From positions 405,001 through 469,000 of the forward strand of contig JABMCL010002280.1 of the NCBI GenBank assembly GCA_018857735.1: DNA of 64,000 bases, given 5' to 3'. Numbering within the stretch: the first letter of the stretch is position 1; each line of letters begins with the position of its first letter. The notes under the pieces are model-generated. The model was given only the letters and a program-made list of their open reading frames with translations, was not told where the DNA came from and searched no databases. Made by a program: the position numbers and the translations under genes. Below are positions 54,128 through 57,281 of this stretch, piece by piece. This DNA is from Alviniconcha marisindica (taxonomy: Eukaryota; Mollusca; Gastropoda; Provannidae).

Positions 54128-54907
54128 AAAATGTGTCTGTGTGTGCATATGTGTATATATGCTTGATTAGCAGTGAGCATAAGAGAATATAATTATAGCA
54201 TATTATTTGTGCTATTTGCCCAAAGTGAAGCACATAGCCCATTACAAAGCAAAGAACAAAGAATCAAAACATAGCCAAAAGAAATGAACTTGCTCATGTG
54301 TGGGCATGCATACACTGTCAGTAGGATAGTGTGAAGAGGTGACAGATGATTTGAAAGATGAGAGTGTGTTTGATGACCTAACTTTGCAAAGGAGACTGTT
54401 CCAGACAGACAGTACAGCATAGGAACATTCGTATATGATATGATCAGTTTGTGGTAACTGCAACATCTGTAAAAAGCAGTCTTTTGACTTGCGCTAACCA
54501 TTCACCTGGCATGCAGGTGATGGAAGGTGTAGGGAATGGTACATCACACAGTCTGCAAACACAAGTGAAACTCCAGGATGTTTGAACTCAAGACTGTCTG
54601 TCTGTGCGCAGGGTTGGTGTACGGCCACACAGGTCATGTACGATTCCTCACGGCTGTGGAACTCTGGAGCATCAGCGCTAGTCAGAAGAGCGACAGCACC
54701 TCCGTCAAGGAGACGCACATCAGCGAGGGGGTGGTTTTACCGGACATTCATCGCCGATCGTCAATGGCTGCTGCCACAGCCACCATGGCCACCAGAATGC
54801 TGGTCATCAGCGGCGGGGACGGCTACGAAGACTTCCGCAACAACTCCTCCAACGAGTCGGCCGGTCGCGATGACAGCACCAACCATCTCTTGTTGTGGCA
54901 GGTTTGA
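23262..54907 (+). CDS. ARHGEF17: ARHGEF17 (TEM4) Rho guanine-nucleotide exchange factor, 23 coding exons
   Basis: The product is predicted to load GTP onto Rho-family GTPases (RhoA/C in characterised vertebrate orthologues) and so control actomyosin and junctions. Joining 23 exons gives 1677 residues (human about 2060). Residues 1-724 are disordered and Ser/acidic rich. The DH domain lies at about 725-935 (IVEELYRNEREYVEAL, then LIVRPIQRIPRYELLIQ, the conserved CR3 helix). A divergent PH-like region covers about 940-1140, and a beta-propeller about 1143-1677, interrupted by an acidic insert (1211-1335). Propeller strings WVCNSDGYVG, WLGTEDG, LWCGCQN, IIRQHKAACLRITALLV and the end (MLVISGGDGYEDF, GRDDSTNHLLLW) match vertebrate ARHGEF17 rather than ARHGEF10/10L. 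All junctions except the acceptor of exon 10 have good GT/AG sites and compatible phases. Exon-level entries follow. Confidence 0.93.
24477..25402 (+). other. ARHGEF17: Intron 1 of the coding region
   Basis: GT...AG intron of 926 bp. Contains (GT)n at 24649-24702 and otherwise unremarkable AT-rich sequence. Confidence 0.85.
25403..26359 (+). CDS. ARHGEF17: ARHGEF17 coding exon 2 (residues 406-724)
   Basis: Acceptor TAACATTTTCAG at 25402; ends at FIK|GTGAGT, phase 0 at both ends. Begins ATARFTTHPPHKKGSIREEG, then an acidic/Ser-rich disordered stretch (DEEDSVLEDDFHVSRSDNTL; SDEEDNLDMEG). Toward the C-terminus are basic serine motifs (ARSASSASVL, PRKYSITTDE) and WKDRLSSTESPEREPGFIK just before the DH domain. 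These are typical phosphosite-like contexts, although regulation cannot be read from sequence alone. Confidence 0.92.
26440..26835 (+). repeat. About 165-bp tandem repeat, 2.4 copies
   Basis: GATCTAATGTAAGATCTTGC-type units start near 26448, 26609 and 26778. Each is followed by ACTTGTATTAT.TAATGG, ATGCCATCTAACAGATTGAC and GTCAAAACTAGGTCTTTGTT. Confidence 0.8.
26850..28000 (+). repeat. Degenerate repeats with donor-like core, including ~105-bp units
   Basis: Recurrent GGTTTATCAAGG followed by GTGAGTCATGG or CCATAGTCACAAAGG variants. The best-preserved units at about 27430-27900 share GGTAAATCATGGTGTTCCCT and AAGGTTATAAACAACACTTT. The core resembles the exon 2 end GGCTTTATCAAG|GTGAGT. Confidence 0.65.
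27091..27139. repeat. Perfect 20-bp inverted repeat with 9-bp loop
   Basis: ATAATCCATGACTAAGTCTA at 27091-27110 is the exact reverse complement of 27120-27139, separated by nine bases. It would form a strong hairpin in the pre-mRNA or single-stranded DNA. Flanks show no obvious target duplication. Confidence 0.9.
28310..28660 (+). repeat. Two (CA)n microsatellites
   Basis: CA runs at about 28311-28341 and 28597-28654, separated by single-copy sequence. Confidence 0.85.
30367..30690 (+). repeat. G run, (GT)n and (GA)n microsatellites
   Basis: G run at 30367-30382, GT repeats at about 30476-30532, and GA repeats at 30533-30688 with short interruptions. Confidence 0.9.
32045..33005 (+). repeat. 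172-bp tandem array, about 5.5 copies
   Basis: GTAGTGAC(G/A)GT(A/G)AATTTAAGG recurs at about 32090, 32239, 32411, 32581, 32753 and 32925, giving spacing of 149, 172, 170, 172 and 172 bp. Each unit also holds CATTATGCAGTTAAATTACA, CCCTTTACAGAACTACACAG, TGAACGGTCATTTTTCATGA and GAGTGCCCCTCATTTTCTTT. The first copy is more divergent. Confidence 0.92.
33240..33317 (+). CDS. ARHGEF17: ARHGEF17 coding exon 3 (residues 725-750, DH start)
   Basis: Acceptor TTGTTATTCAG at 33239, donor GTAAGT, phase 0 at both ends. Encodes DKRYHIVEELYRNEREYVEA plus LGVLKE, the first conserved helix (CR1) of a Dbl-homology domain; the glutamate of RNEREYVEAL is the residue class that contacts Rho switch I. Confidence 0.92.
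33318..33930 (+). other. ARHGEF17: Intron 3
   Basis: GTAAGT...CTACAG intron. GT-rich low complexity at 33340-33465; otherwise nothing notable. Confidence 0.85.
33931..34107 (+). CDS. ARHGEF17: ARHGEF17 coding exon 4 (residues 751-809, DH)
   Basis: Acceptor ATACTCTACAG, donor ATT|GTGAGT, phase 0. Encodes KYMAPLKNS followed by DNIFYMIPEILMHHSVYLDV, the DH segment in which helix 1 ends and the second and third helices surround the NIF.IPEI.. motif. It continues to DKVWKNWDSKTSTVGNLILN. Confidence 0.92.
34421..34537 (+). CDS. ARHGEF17: ARHGEF17 coding exon 5 (residues 810-848, DH)
   Basis: Acceptor TCTGTTCTAG at 34420, donor GTTTGT (weaker but usable), phase 0. Encodes FSKQTVLESYLSFVENYNTS and a helix ending SSMQKFIE, the CR2 region of the DH fold (Y..FVENY). 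Confidence 0.92.
34668..35480 (+). repeat. 29-bp minisatellite in two blocks with duplicated leader
   Basis: Unit CCTTGAAGTCCACTGTAGCA plus AACGCATAA, about ten copies per block (34790-35095 and 35216-35478). Both blocks follow a leader containing GTTTTACAGCCATATAATCG, GTGTATGGCCAGGTGAAGAA and GAAAGGAAGCACATTTCATT, at 34670 and 35100. A third, partial leader lies at about 37225-37300. Minus-strand open frames across the block are artefacts of the 87-bp (3x29) periodicity. Confidence 0.9.
35555..35665 (+). repeat. About 46-bp tandem repeat, three copies
   Basis: ACACAGAAACAGTTATGCTA followed by TACTTTTTATTTAAATAT, three times with one or two differences. Confidence 0.85.
35835..35965 (-). mobile_element. 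SINE tail fragments, minus orientation, two tandem copies
   Basis: GGTGTTTTACGCCCAGTCAC and GGTGTTTTACACCTAGTCAA, each followed by AGTACAGTTATATCAGGGTG or a close variant. These are the reverse complement of the plus-strand copies near 58945, 59080 and 61175. Confidence 0.7.
36249..36341 (+). CDS. ARHGEF17: ARHGEF17 coding exon 6 (residues 849-879, DH CR3)
   Basis: Acceptor GCTGTTGACAG at 36248, donor CAG|GTAAGT, phase 0. Encodes QCQRESGSKLSMKDLIVRPI followed by QRIPRYELLIQ, the most conserved DH helix, carrying the basic and aromatic residues that contact the GTPase. Catalytic competence is therefore likely. Confidence 0.95.
36342..37466 (+). other. ARHGEF17: Intron 6
   Basis: Contains a G run (about 36510-36526), GT-rich low complexity, and a third partial copy of the intron 5 leader (about 37225-37300). 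No exon recognised. Confidence 0.8.
37467..37634 (+). CDS. ARHGEF17: ARHGEF17 coding exon 7 (residues 880-935, DH end)
   Basis: Acceptor GCCATTGACAG, donor GAT|GTGAGT, phase 0. Encodes RLLDNTPVDHPDYVLLQQAC, the LL..TP..HPDY signature after CR3, then the long last DH helix (VTESQHEEDMQETLKKLELL). Confidence 0.94.
37635..38400 (+). other. ARHGEF17: Intron 7 with degenerate repeat
   Basis: TGGTGATTGTTTCAAACAGT recurs about six times between 37665 and 37975 with TATATGGCTTGTTCATTTTT. This is a degenerate minisatellite; each unit carries an acceptor-like pyrimidine tract with CAG but no exon similarity. Confidence 0.75.
38401..38451 (+). CDS. ARHGEF17: ARHGEF17 coding exon 8 (residues 936-952)
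   Basis: Acceptor GGTTTGTTTGTCCAG, donor TTG|GTAAGT, phase 0. Encodes LVAPERTYIRHDMVQLL, the linker and first strand into the PH-like region. Confidence 0.9.
38452..39328 (+). other. ARHGEF17: Intron 8 with partial exon 9 duplications
   Basis: GT/GTGC microsatellite at 38565-38820, then three incomplete copies of the exon 9 start with their upstream intron flank (copies at 38999, 39135 and 39232). Confidence 0.9.
38925..39328 (+). repeat. Three tandem decoy copies of the exon 9 acceptor and 5' part
   Basis: The acceptor flank CACTGTGATCAG and the exon start (encoding NKKDQCCVWLFSDL) appear at 38999, 39135, 39232 and, as the true exon, 39329. Spacings are 136, 97 and 97 bp. The decoys break off after about 44-51 exon bases and run into in-frame stops. 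Confidence 0.92.
39329..39431 (+). CDS. ARHGEF17: ARHGEF17 coding exon 9 (residues 953-987)
   Basis: The last of four near-identical acceptor copies and the only one that extends into full exon sequence. Donor T|GTGAGT leaves phase 1. Encodes NKKDQCCVWLFSDLIILSSV and KRKSGPVTRKSPSF, the central PH-like strands (VWLFSDLIIL.SVKRKSG, as in vertebrate ARHGEF17). Confidence 0.92.
39525..39885 (+). repeat. (CA)n microsatellite
   Basis: Interrupted CA array of about 360 bp. His/Thr or Cys/Val frames across it are artefacts. Confidence 0.95.
40072..40470 (+). mobile_element. SINE body with a ~40-bp segment tandemly amplified about eight times
   Basis: CAGGAATCATTCTGGTGGTG followed by ACAGTGTAGCA recurs about eight times. 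The single-copy form (GGAGTCATTCTGGTGGTGAC) occurs inside the SINE at 937-1215. After the last unit the sequence continues as the distal SINE body (GTCCCTGCCAGTATCTGTCT, GAGAACTCGGTGTTAAGCAA). Confidence 0.85.
40649..40717 (+). CDS. ARHGEF17: ARHGEF17 coding exon 10 (residues 987-1010); acceptor uncertain
   Basis: Encodes FTENIKHKVWLKVGLDCLEI ending VK, a PH-like strand that aligns with vertebrate KYKMLWKLPL..., and donor A|GTGAGT (phase 1). With the acceptor at 40648 the junction is in frame with exon 9 (TAT codon). The stronger-looking acceptor at 40628 would give SKTPGGQDFTEN in the right frame but does not match exon 9 phase, so an undetected microexon in intron 9 is possible. Confidence 0.7.
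40718..40800 (+). repeat. Duplicate of the exon 10 3' end and donor (75-bp shift)
   Basis: CTGTCTGGAGATTGTCAAAA|GTGAGTCACTGCTT at 40773-40806 repeats the true exon end (40698-40717) and donor with one substitution. The 75 nt between the donors are open in the exon frame. GTGAGTCAC also recurs within each half. Confidence 0.9.
40801..41708 (+). repeat. ~36-bp minisatellite carrying the exon 11 acceptor motif, over 20 copies
   Basis: Unit TTTCTTAGCTCATTCCAGTA followed by CATGGTATGTCTGTG, repeated from about 40900 up to and including the true acceptor TTTCTCAG|CTCATTCCAGCACC at 41708. Every unit supplies a pyrimidine tract, CAG and usually a GTATGT donor-like motif. Confidence 0.9.
41709..41824 (+). 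CDS. ARHGEF17: ARHGEF17 coding exon 11 (residues 1010-1048)
   Basis: Acceptor TTTCTCAG at 41708 is the one that fits phase 1 of exon 10; the nearby TTCCAG at 41718 would shift the frame. Ends CACCAG|GTATTC, phase 0. Encodes HSSTLSRKPTIDKEQVEEDL and QTVGQISELCSHLAIAHQ, matching in length and pattern the vertebrate segment (L..DL.TLGQ.S.L). Confidence 0.9.
41825..42308 (+). other. ARHGEF17: Intron 11
   Basis: GTATTC...TTTTGCAG intron of 484 bp. No notable repeat. Confidence 0.85.
42309..42424 (+). CDS. ARHGEF17: ARHGEF17 coding exon 12 (residues 1049-1087)
   Basis: Acceptor CTCTTTTGCAG, donor CA|GTGAGT, phase 0 in, phase 2 out. Encodes ALEDAVKDLNTNLNKQLTEV, then SNKLELLVTTQ, an amphipathic helix and the KLEL strand of the PH-like region. 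Confidence 0.92.
42425..44660 (+). other. ARHGEF17: Intron 12 with long minisatellite
   Basis: Dominated by a 66/72-bp array (42605-43985). The rest (43990-44660) is ordinary non-coding sequence. Confidence 0.85.
42605..43985 (+). repeat. 66/72-bp minisatellite, about 20 copies
   Basis: Core AGATGAGAGGAAAAGGCTAC followed by ACCCATTCTATTGGCAGGCA, GGGTGATTTGACGACAGGTG and AGACAGAG once or twice (6-bp length variants). Central copies (42783-43456) are almost identical; the flanks are more diverged. Units divisible by three leave 230-256-codon frames open on both strands, which I treat as artefacts. A SINE-tail fragment (GATGCTTAACATCCACAGAA) interrupts near 43545. Confidence 0.92.
44661..44752 (+). 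CDS. ARHGEF17: ARHGEF17 coding exon 13 (residues 1087-1118)
   Basis: Acceptor CCGTTGCTATTGCAG, donor T|GTAAGT, phase 2 in, phase 1 out. Encodes EGVLQLELGFLSAEKRAAWE and MAFTDAKNKL, the last strand and C-terminal helix of the PH-like fold (vertebrate F.FP...R..FE.AF.EAK.KL). Confidence 0.92.
44994..45067 (+). CDS. ARHGEF17: ARHGEF17 coding exon 14 (residues 1118-1142)
   Basis: Acceptor ATTTTGGTTTCAG, donor CAG|GTACAC, phase 1 in, phase 0 out. Encodes LLTDKRAPEFLQPLQITKTR and AGMQ, linking to the propeller; vertebrate TRSGMQFSCAAP matches across this junction. Confidence 0.92.
45068..45563 (+). other. ARHGEF17: Intron 14 with (CA)n block
   Basis: CA/CGCA/TGCA microsatellite at about 45092-45421, (GT)n at 45495-45513. 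No exon. Confidence 0.88.
45564..45769 (+). CDS. ARHGEF17: ARHGEF17 coding exon 15 (residues 1143-1211, propeller start)
   Basis: Acceptor GGTCTTTCTGCAG, donor CG|GTAAGA, phase 0 in, phase 2 out. Encodes FSCAAPIDGLNASGFRDVWV, CNSDGYVGHMCLLSLQPEPI and CNARILCICAVP, the first propeller blade with the W.CNSDG.VG.VCLLSL signature characteristic of ARHGEF17. Confidence 0.95.
45770..47081 (+). other. ARHGEF17: Intron 15 with 67-bp array
   Basis: Single-copy to about 46265, then the 67-bp array to about 47060. The acceptor is TGGTTGTCTCACAG at 47081. Confidence 0.88.
46265..47062 (+). repeat. 67-bp minisatellite with internal palindrome, about 12 copies
   Basis: Unit GGAAGGTTTGATTGAACTAG, ACTTGCCCTGTGTATTCCAT, CTGACCCATGGCTGTTCCAT, GGGAGTC. 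Each unit contains CCCATGGCTGTTCCATGGG, a 7-bp inverted repeat with a 5-nt loop. The array ends about 20 bp before the acceptor of exon 16. Confidence 0.92.
47082..47395 (+). CDS. ARHGEF17: ARHGEF17 coding exon 16 (residues 1211-1316, acidic insert)
   Basis: Phase 2 in, phase 1 out (G|GTTAGT). Encodes a charged, low-complexity insert in the propeller: RRSSQKGRTPRTIGDREQR, EEGEEEERPTAPERRRRVVR, SRSRERSGKRDDEREEEEAD, then SDSETSDDDDDDDD and MPFMRNNDLYVGG. Vertebrate ARHGEF17 has a longer acidic/Ser insert with PFDSDSDDESSP at the same place, so the insert position is conserved although its sequence is not. Confidence 0.92.
47983..48275 (+). mobile_element. tRNA-derived SINE
   Basis: A box TGGCCTAGCTG at 47998-48008 fits TRGYNNANNNG; B box AGTTCGATTCC at 48041-48051 differs by one base from consensus. 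The body (GGTCTGTGGACACTGTCTTG, TGAAGCATTAAATGAAAGCT, CATCTTAATGCAGGAGTCGT) matches the SINE at 937-1215. The distal end (GTCCCCGCCAGTGCCTCTTC) matches the copy at 40380-40470. Confidence 0.8.
48365..48933 (+). repeat. About 121-bp tandem array with four decoy exon 17 starts
   Basis: Each unit holds CAG, the first 28 exon bases (ACCTGCTGTCGGA.GAGGAG, GTGCACCG), then TTAGTGCA|GTGAGCAC and a tail with TTTGTTTGAATACACACTTT. Decoy exon starts are at 48472, 48595, 48718 and 48841; the true one is 48934. The intronic parent (ATTAGTGCAGTGAGCACACT) is at about 48374. Confidence 0.95.
48934..49072 (+). CDS. ARHGEF17: ARHGEF17 coding exon 17 (residues 1316-1362)
   Basis: Acceptor TCCTCTTTGGCAG, donor TG|GTGAGC, phase 1 in, phase 2 out. 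Encodes DLLSDEEVHRPKVSELTQSS and STMWLGTEDG, the second propeller blade entry; vertebrate SVWLGTEDGCVHVYQ continues across the junction. Confidence 0.94.
49073..49741 (+). other. ARHGEF17: Intron 17
   Basis: Two C runs (49130-49146 and 49610-49631), CT-rich stretch 49208-49240. No exon. Confidence 0.88.
49742..49828 (+). CDS. ARHGEF17: ARHGEF17 coding exon 18 (residues 1362-1391)
   Basis: Acceptor TTTTGCTTTCCCGCAG, donor AT|GTAAGT, phase 2 in and out. Encodes IHIFQCTDNIKTTKNKLKIQ and HGSPVYCI, a propeller blade (vertebrate VHVYQ.SD.I...N..KLQH.A.V.CI). Confidence 0.93.
49829..50958 (+). other. ARHGEF17: Intron 18
   Basis: Single-copy 1.13 kb with a short (GT)n at 50571-50596. Acceptor TCTGTCTGCAG. 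Confidence 0.85.
50959..51026 (+). CDS. ARHGEF17: ARHGEF17 coding exon 19 (residues 1391-1414)
   Basis: Phase 2 in, phase 1 out (G|GTATGT). Encodes YLDNKVFASLVNGDLIVYKR and DA, the blade strand VF.SL.NG.L.VY.R that is strongly conserved in ARHGEF17. Confidence 0.94.
51027..51438 (+). other. ARHGEF17: Intron 19 with 3-copy repeat
   Basis: GTTGCATAGGGCAGGCATTT, GCACATATATGAGTTAAGGA, AACCTGA and GTGATGCTGCCCTGT occur two to three times (51255-51430). The last copy leads directly into the acceptor (CCTGTTGATTGTTGCAG), so it also includes part of the 3' splice site. Confidence 0.8.
51439..51587 (+). CDS. ARHGEF17: ARHGEF17 coding exon 20 (residues 1414-1463)
   Basis: Phase 1 in, phase 0 out (GAG|GTGAGG). 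Encodes GVWDTEHPYTRTIGSATAPI, TRMLAVAGKLWCGCQNTIHV and INPLALNIE. The string LWCGCQN is diagnostic for this family member. The donor and the last ~45 bases are repeated downstream. Confidence 0.93.
51588..51980 (+). repeat. Tandem copies of the exon 20 3' end and donor
   Basis: ACCATCCACGTCATTAACCC, TCTGGCTCTCAACATAGAG|GTGAGGCT recurs with donor-bearing copies ending at 51647, 51717 and, more diverged, about 51789 and 51841 (GTAAGG and GTAAGC). A further copy near 51916 and one near 51978 have lost the donor. Spacing is 60, 70, 72, 52 and about 70 bp. Confidence 0.92.
52002..52176 (+). CDS. ARHGEF17: ARHGEF17 coding exon 21 (residues 1464-1522)
   Basis: Acceptor TCTGTTCCGTTCCAG, donor T|GTAAGT, phase 0 in, phase 1 out. 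Encodes RSFQVISDPSRAVQCMVCSG, QGVWVACQQSSKVSLFHATT and YEFLLEVSVAQAVSQKLQ, a propeller blade (vertebrate CMV...GVWV...GSA.V.LYH..T.E.L.EV). Confidence 0.93.
52535..53000 (+). repeat. 32-bp minisatellite, about 14 copies
   Basis: Unit GGTTATGCACTTGTACAAGG followed by TAACAGGCCTGT, near-identical copies. CAAG|GTAACA makes a weak donor-like motif in each. It shades into the next array through GTGGTTATGTACTTGTTTCT near 53052. Confidence 0.92.
53059..53619 (+). repeat. 45-bp array: twelve in-frame decoy acceptors of exon 22
   Basis: Unit TACTTGTTTCTGTGTGCAG|CGGCAGATGACAT, then ATTTGTCACTGAG. CAG ends at 53079, 53124, 53169, 53214, 53259, 53304, 53349, 53394, 53439, 53484, 53529, 53574 and (true) 53619, exactly 45 bp apart. 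The frame through all units joins the true exon without a stop (unit peptide ADDIFVTEYLFLCAA). Confidence 0.95.
53620..53793 (+). CDS. ARHGEF17: ARHGEF17 coding exon 22 (residues 1522-1580)
   Basis: The true exon is distinguished from the upstream decoys by GACATCATTCGACAG. Donor G|GTCTGT; phase 1 in and out. Encodes DDIIRQHKAACLRITALLVC, KDLLWVGTSAGVILTIP and a low-complexity tail (KITSTTTHGALATPTVT). The first part is nearly identical to vertebrate ARHGEF17. Confidence 0.95.
53794..54611 (+). other. ARHGEF17: Intron 22 with (GT)n and ~120-bp repeats
   Basis: Three copies of GTTCTTGC.TGTGAGCACAT, GGGCTTTCACATGACTCTGT between GT tracts (53795-54126). Single-copy from 54140 to the acceptor TGTCTGTGCGCAG. 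Confidence 0.88.
54612..54907 (+). CDS. ARHGEF17: ARHGEF17 coding exon 23 with stop (residues 1580-1677)
   Basis: Phase 1 in; TGA at 54905-54907. Encodes LVYGHTGHVRFLTAVELWSI, a variable linker, then RMLVISGGDGYEDFRNNSSN and GRDDSTNHLLLWQV. GHTGHVRFL, the SGGDGYEDF strand and the GRDDSTNHLLLW terminus are the clearest orthology evidence in the window. The terminus closes the propeller. Confidence 0.97.
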
Positions 54908-56540
54908 TGCTGCTGGTGCTGACTTCAGTTGTGTCACGGGTCGTTGGATGATGGGTCAGGCTTGGGAAGTTTGCCCCACAAGGGAGTGAGGTCAGAGCAC
55001 TGTCATGGATTGTTGGATGAGGGTTCAGACTTGCAAAGATTGGCGGACGAGGGAGAGAGGTCAGGGCCACTGCCAGTCCCCTCACAGAGTGACCGGATCC
55101 GTTTCTCCCATTTTGACAATCTCGGGGCCCTGCTGGTGATGCCATGCTACAGAGCCAGTCAGCAGCAGCAGCAGCATCGGAGAAAAGGTGAACTGATCAC
55201 ATGAAGACGACTAAGTGTGCAAGTATGCCTTTACCTCATGGACAAATCAGAAAGAAATGTTTAACAACATGACACTATGACCAGGAGGGAGTGAAGTGTT
55301 CTACACACCTTTTCAGAACGTACCCGGTTTGTGTTCATGGAAAGCGAAATCAATCTGTTATTGTAATGTTAGTGCAATACTTGCCCAACAACACGAGAGG
55401 AGTGGATGGTGACCGAGGCAGTTTCTGTCATGATTTGATCACAGTTCACGCTCTCGTGTCTGAAGCCACCGGATCATAGTTTCTGTCATGATTTTGATCA
55501 CAGTTCACACTCTCGTGTCTGAAGCCACCATATCATAGTTTCTGTCATGATTTGATGACAGTTCACACTCTCATATCTGAAGCAACCTGATCACTGACAA
55601 GTGCCGAGCAAGACGCACAACAAGGCCCCCAGATACAGCCTTCAATGCGGGGATGCTGAGAGGTCTCTGTTGCCAGATGTCAGTACCCGGTTCTTGTTGG
55701 CGAAGAGAGAAAATTGATGAGTGCTCTGGGTGTTCTTTGGAATCTTATTCTGTCAGGCTGTCCGCAAAACCAGAAGTCTTCCATTTTTGGACACATTTCT
55801 TTTGAGAAGAGTGGCACAAGAGCCGCATTTTCACAACTGCAGTCGCTGGTGACGGAATTAAATTCCTGTACCAGTGTCAAAAAGGGGCTGGGGGCTGGGA
55901 GGGGGGCATGTGGGAGAAGGAAAAAAGAAAGAAAAAAAAATGAGGACACTGATCAACTGCATGAGGAAAGGACGCAGAGTTGGCGGACATGACATGCAGT
56001 GAAACGTAAAGCCCTCATCCCTGAGATGGCCGTCTCCCCTTTTGACCCCAACATGTGAGATTTTGGCTCGAAAGTAGCACAAGACTGAGTATGGCTGTGG
56101 CTGTAGTTTTTTTTTTTTAAACGGTAGCAGTGAGTGAAGAAATGCTTTCACCAATTGGGCTCATTACAGCGAGAGAGAAAGGTACTCGGCAAAGTGTCCG
56201 TCTTTGCACTGAAAGGAAGAAAACCAAAAGAAGTGACAGCAAAGTGTTCAACTCTTTTTGCTGAAAGAGACAGTGTGACAGTTAAGTGCCAGTCAGCCAT
56301 TCGCTGAGAGAGTAAGTTTGACAGCAGTGTGATCCCTTCACTGAGAGGGAAGAAAATCACATCAAACTGCCAGTCAGCCCTTTTTTGAAAGAGAATGTTT
56401 GACAGCTGAGTGTCAATGTGCTCGTCACTGAAAGAGAATGTCAATCAAGTTTCAGTGAAAGAGAGTTCGACAGCAGAGTGTCAACTGACTCTTCAGTGGA
56501 ACAGAAAGTTTGGCAGCAAGATGTCAATCGGCTTGTTACT
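54908..56540 (+). other. ARHGEF17: 3' UTR / downstream sequence, proximal part
   Basis: Follows the stop codon without a plausible donor, so read as 3' UTR. A 58-bp segment (TTTCTGTCATGATTTGATCA, CAGTTCACACTCTCGTGTCT, GAAGCCACC) is present about three times at 55420-55590. No AATAAA stands out before 57276. Open frames here (up to 135 codons) are overlaps or chance. Confidence 0.55.
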
Positions 56541-56544
56541 GGAA

Positions 56545-57240
56545 GAAAAACTTTGACAGCAAAGTGTCATTCCTTTACTGAAAGAGTTTGACAGCAAAGT
56601 GTCATCCCTTCACTGAAAGAGTCTGACAGCAAAATGTCATCCCTTCACTGAAAGAGTCTGACAGCAAAATGTCATCCCTTCACTGAAAGAGTCTGACAGC
56701 AAAATGTCATCCCTTTACTGAAAGAGTCTGACAGCAAAGTGTCATCCCTTCACTGAAAGAGTCTGACAGCAAAATGTCATCCCTTCACTGAAAGAGTCTG
56801 ACAGCAAAGTGTCATCCCTTCACTGAAAGAGTTTGACAGCAAAGTGTCATCCCTTCACTGAAAATTGCAGCTTTTTCTGGGCTGACAGCAAAATGTCATC
56901 CCTTCACTGAAAGAGTCTGACAGCAAAATGTCATCCCTTCACTGAAAGAGTTTGACAGCAAAATGTCATCCCTTTACTGAAAGAGTCTGACAGCAAAGTG
57001 TCATCCCTTCACTGAAAGAGTCTGACAGCAAAATGTCATCCCTTTACTGAAAGAGTCTGACAGCAAAGTGTCATCCCTTCACTGAAAGAGTCTGACAGCA
57101 AAATGTCATCCCTTCACTGAAAGAGTCTGACAGCAAAGTGTCATCCCTTCACTGAAAGAGTCTGACAGCAAAATGTCATCCCTTCACTGAAAGAGTCTGA
57201 CAGCAAAATGTCATCCCTTCACTGAAAAGGTTTGACAGCA
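56545..57240 (+). repeat. 35-bp minisatellite in the probable 3' UTR, about 19 copies
   Basis: Unit GTCTGACAGCAAAATGTCAT followed by CCCTTCACTGAAAGA, near-identical over about 600 bp, with more divergent relatives from 56240 and down to about 57900 (TTTGACAGC..AGTGTC, CCTTCACTGAAAG). One unit is interrupted near 56860-56882. Confidence 0.92.
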
Positions 57241-57275
57241 AAGTGTGGACCCTGCACTGTTGGAGAAAAATTGAC

Positions 57276-57281
57276 AATAAA
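57276..57281 (+). terminator. Candidate poly(A) signal AATAAA
   Basis: AATAAA followed by GTGTCAGTC. It is one of few canonical hexamers after the stop codon; another lies at 63401-63406. Which, if either, is used cannot be decided from sequence. Confidence 0.2.

Noticed and set aside
23262..54907. ARHGEF10 or ARHGEF10L instead of ARHGEF17
   Set aside because: These paralogues share the DH-propeller layout, but the strings WVCNSDGYVG, LWCGCQN, IIRQHKAACLRITALLV and the GRDDSTNHLLLW end are those of ARHGEF17.
54582..55204. Alternative 135-codon and 91-codon frames over exon 23 and beyond
   Set aside because: Out of frame with the conserved ARHGEF17 C-terminus; shadows of the real exon or chance in the 3' UTR.
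55680..56154. 90-98-codon minus-strand frames downstream of the gene
   Set aside because: No recognisable similarity; they lie in the probable 3' UTR and overlap one another.
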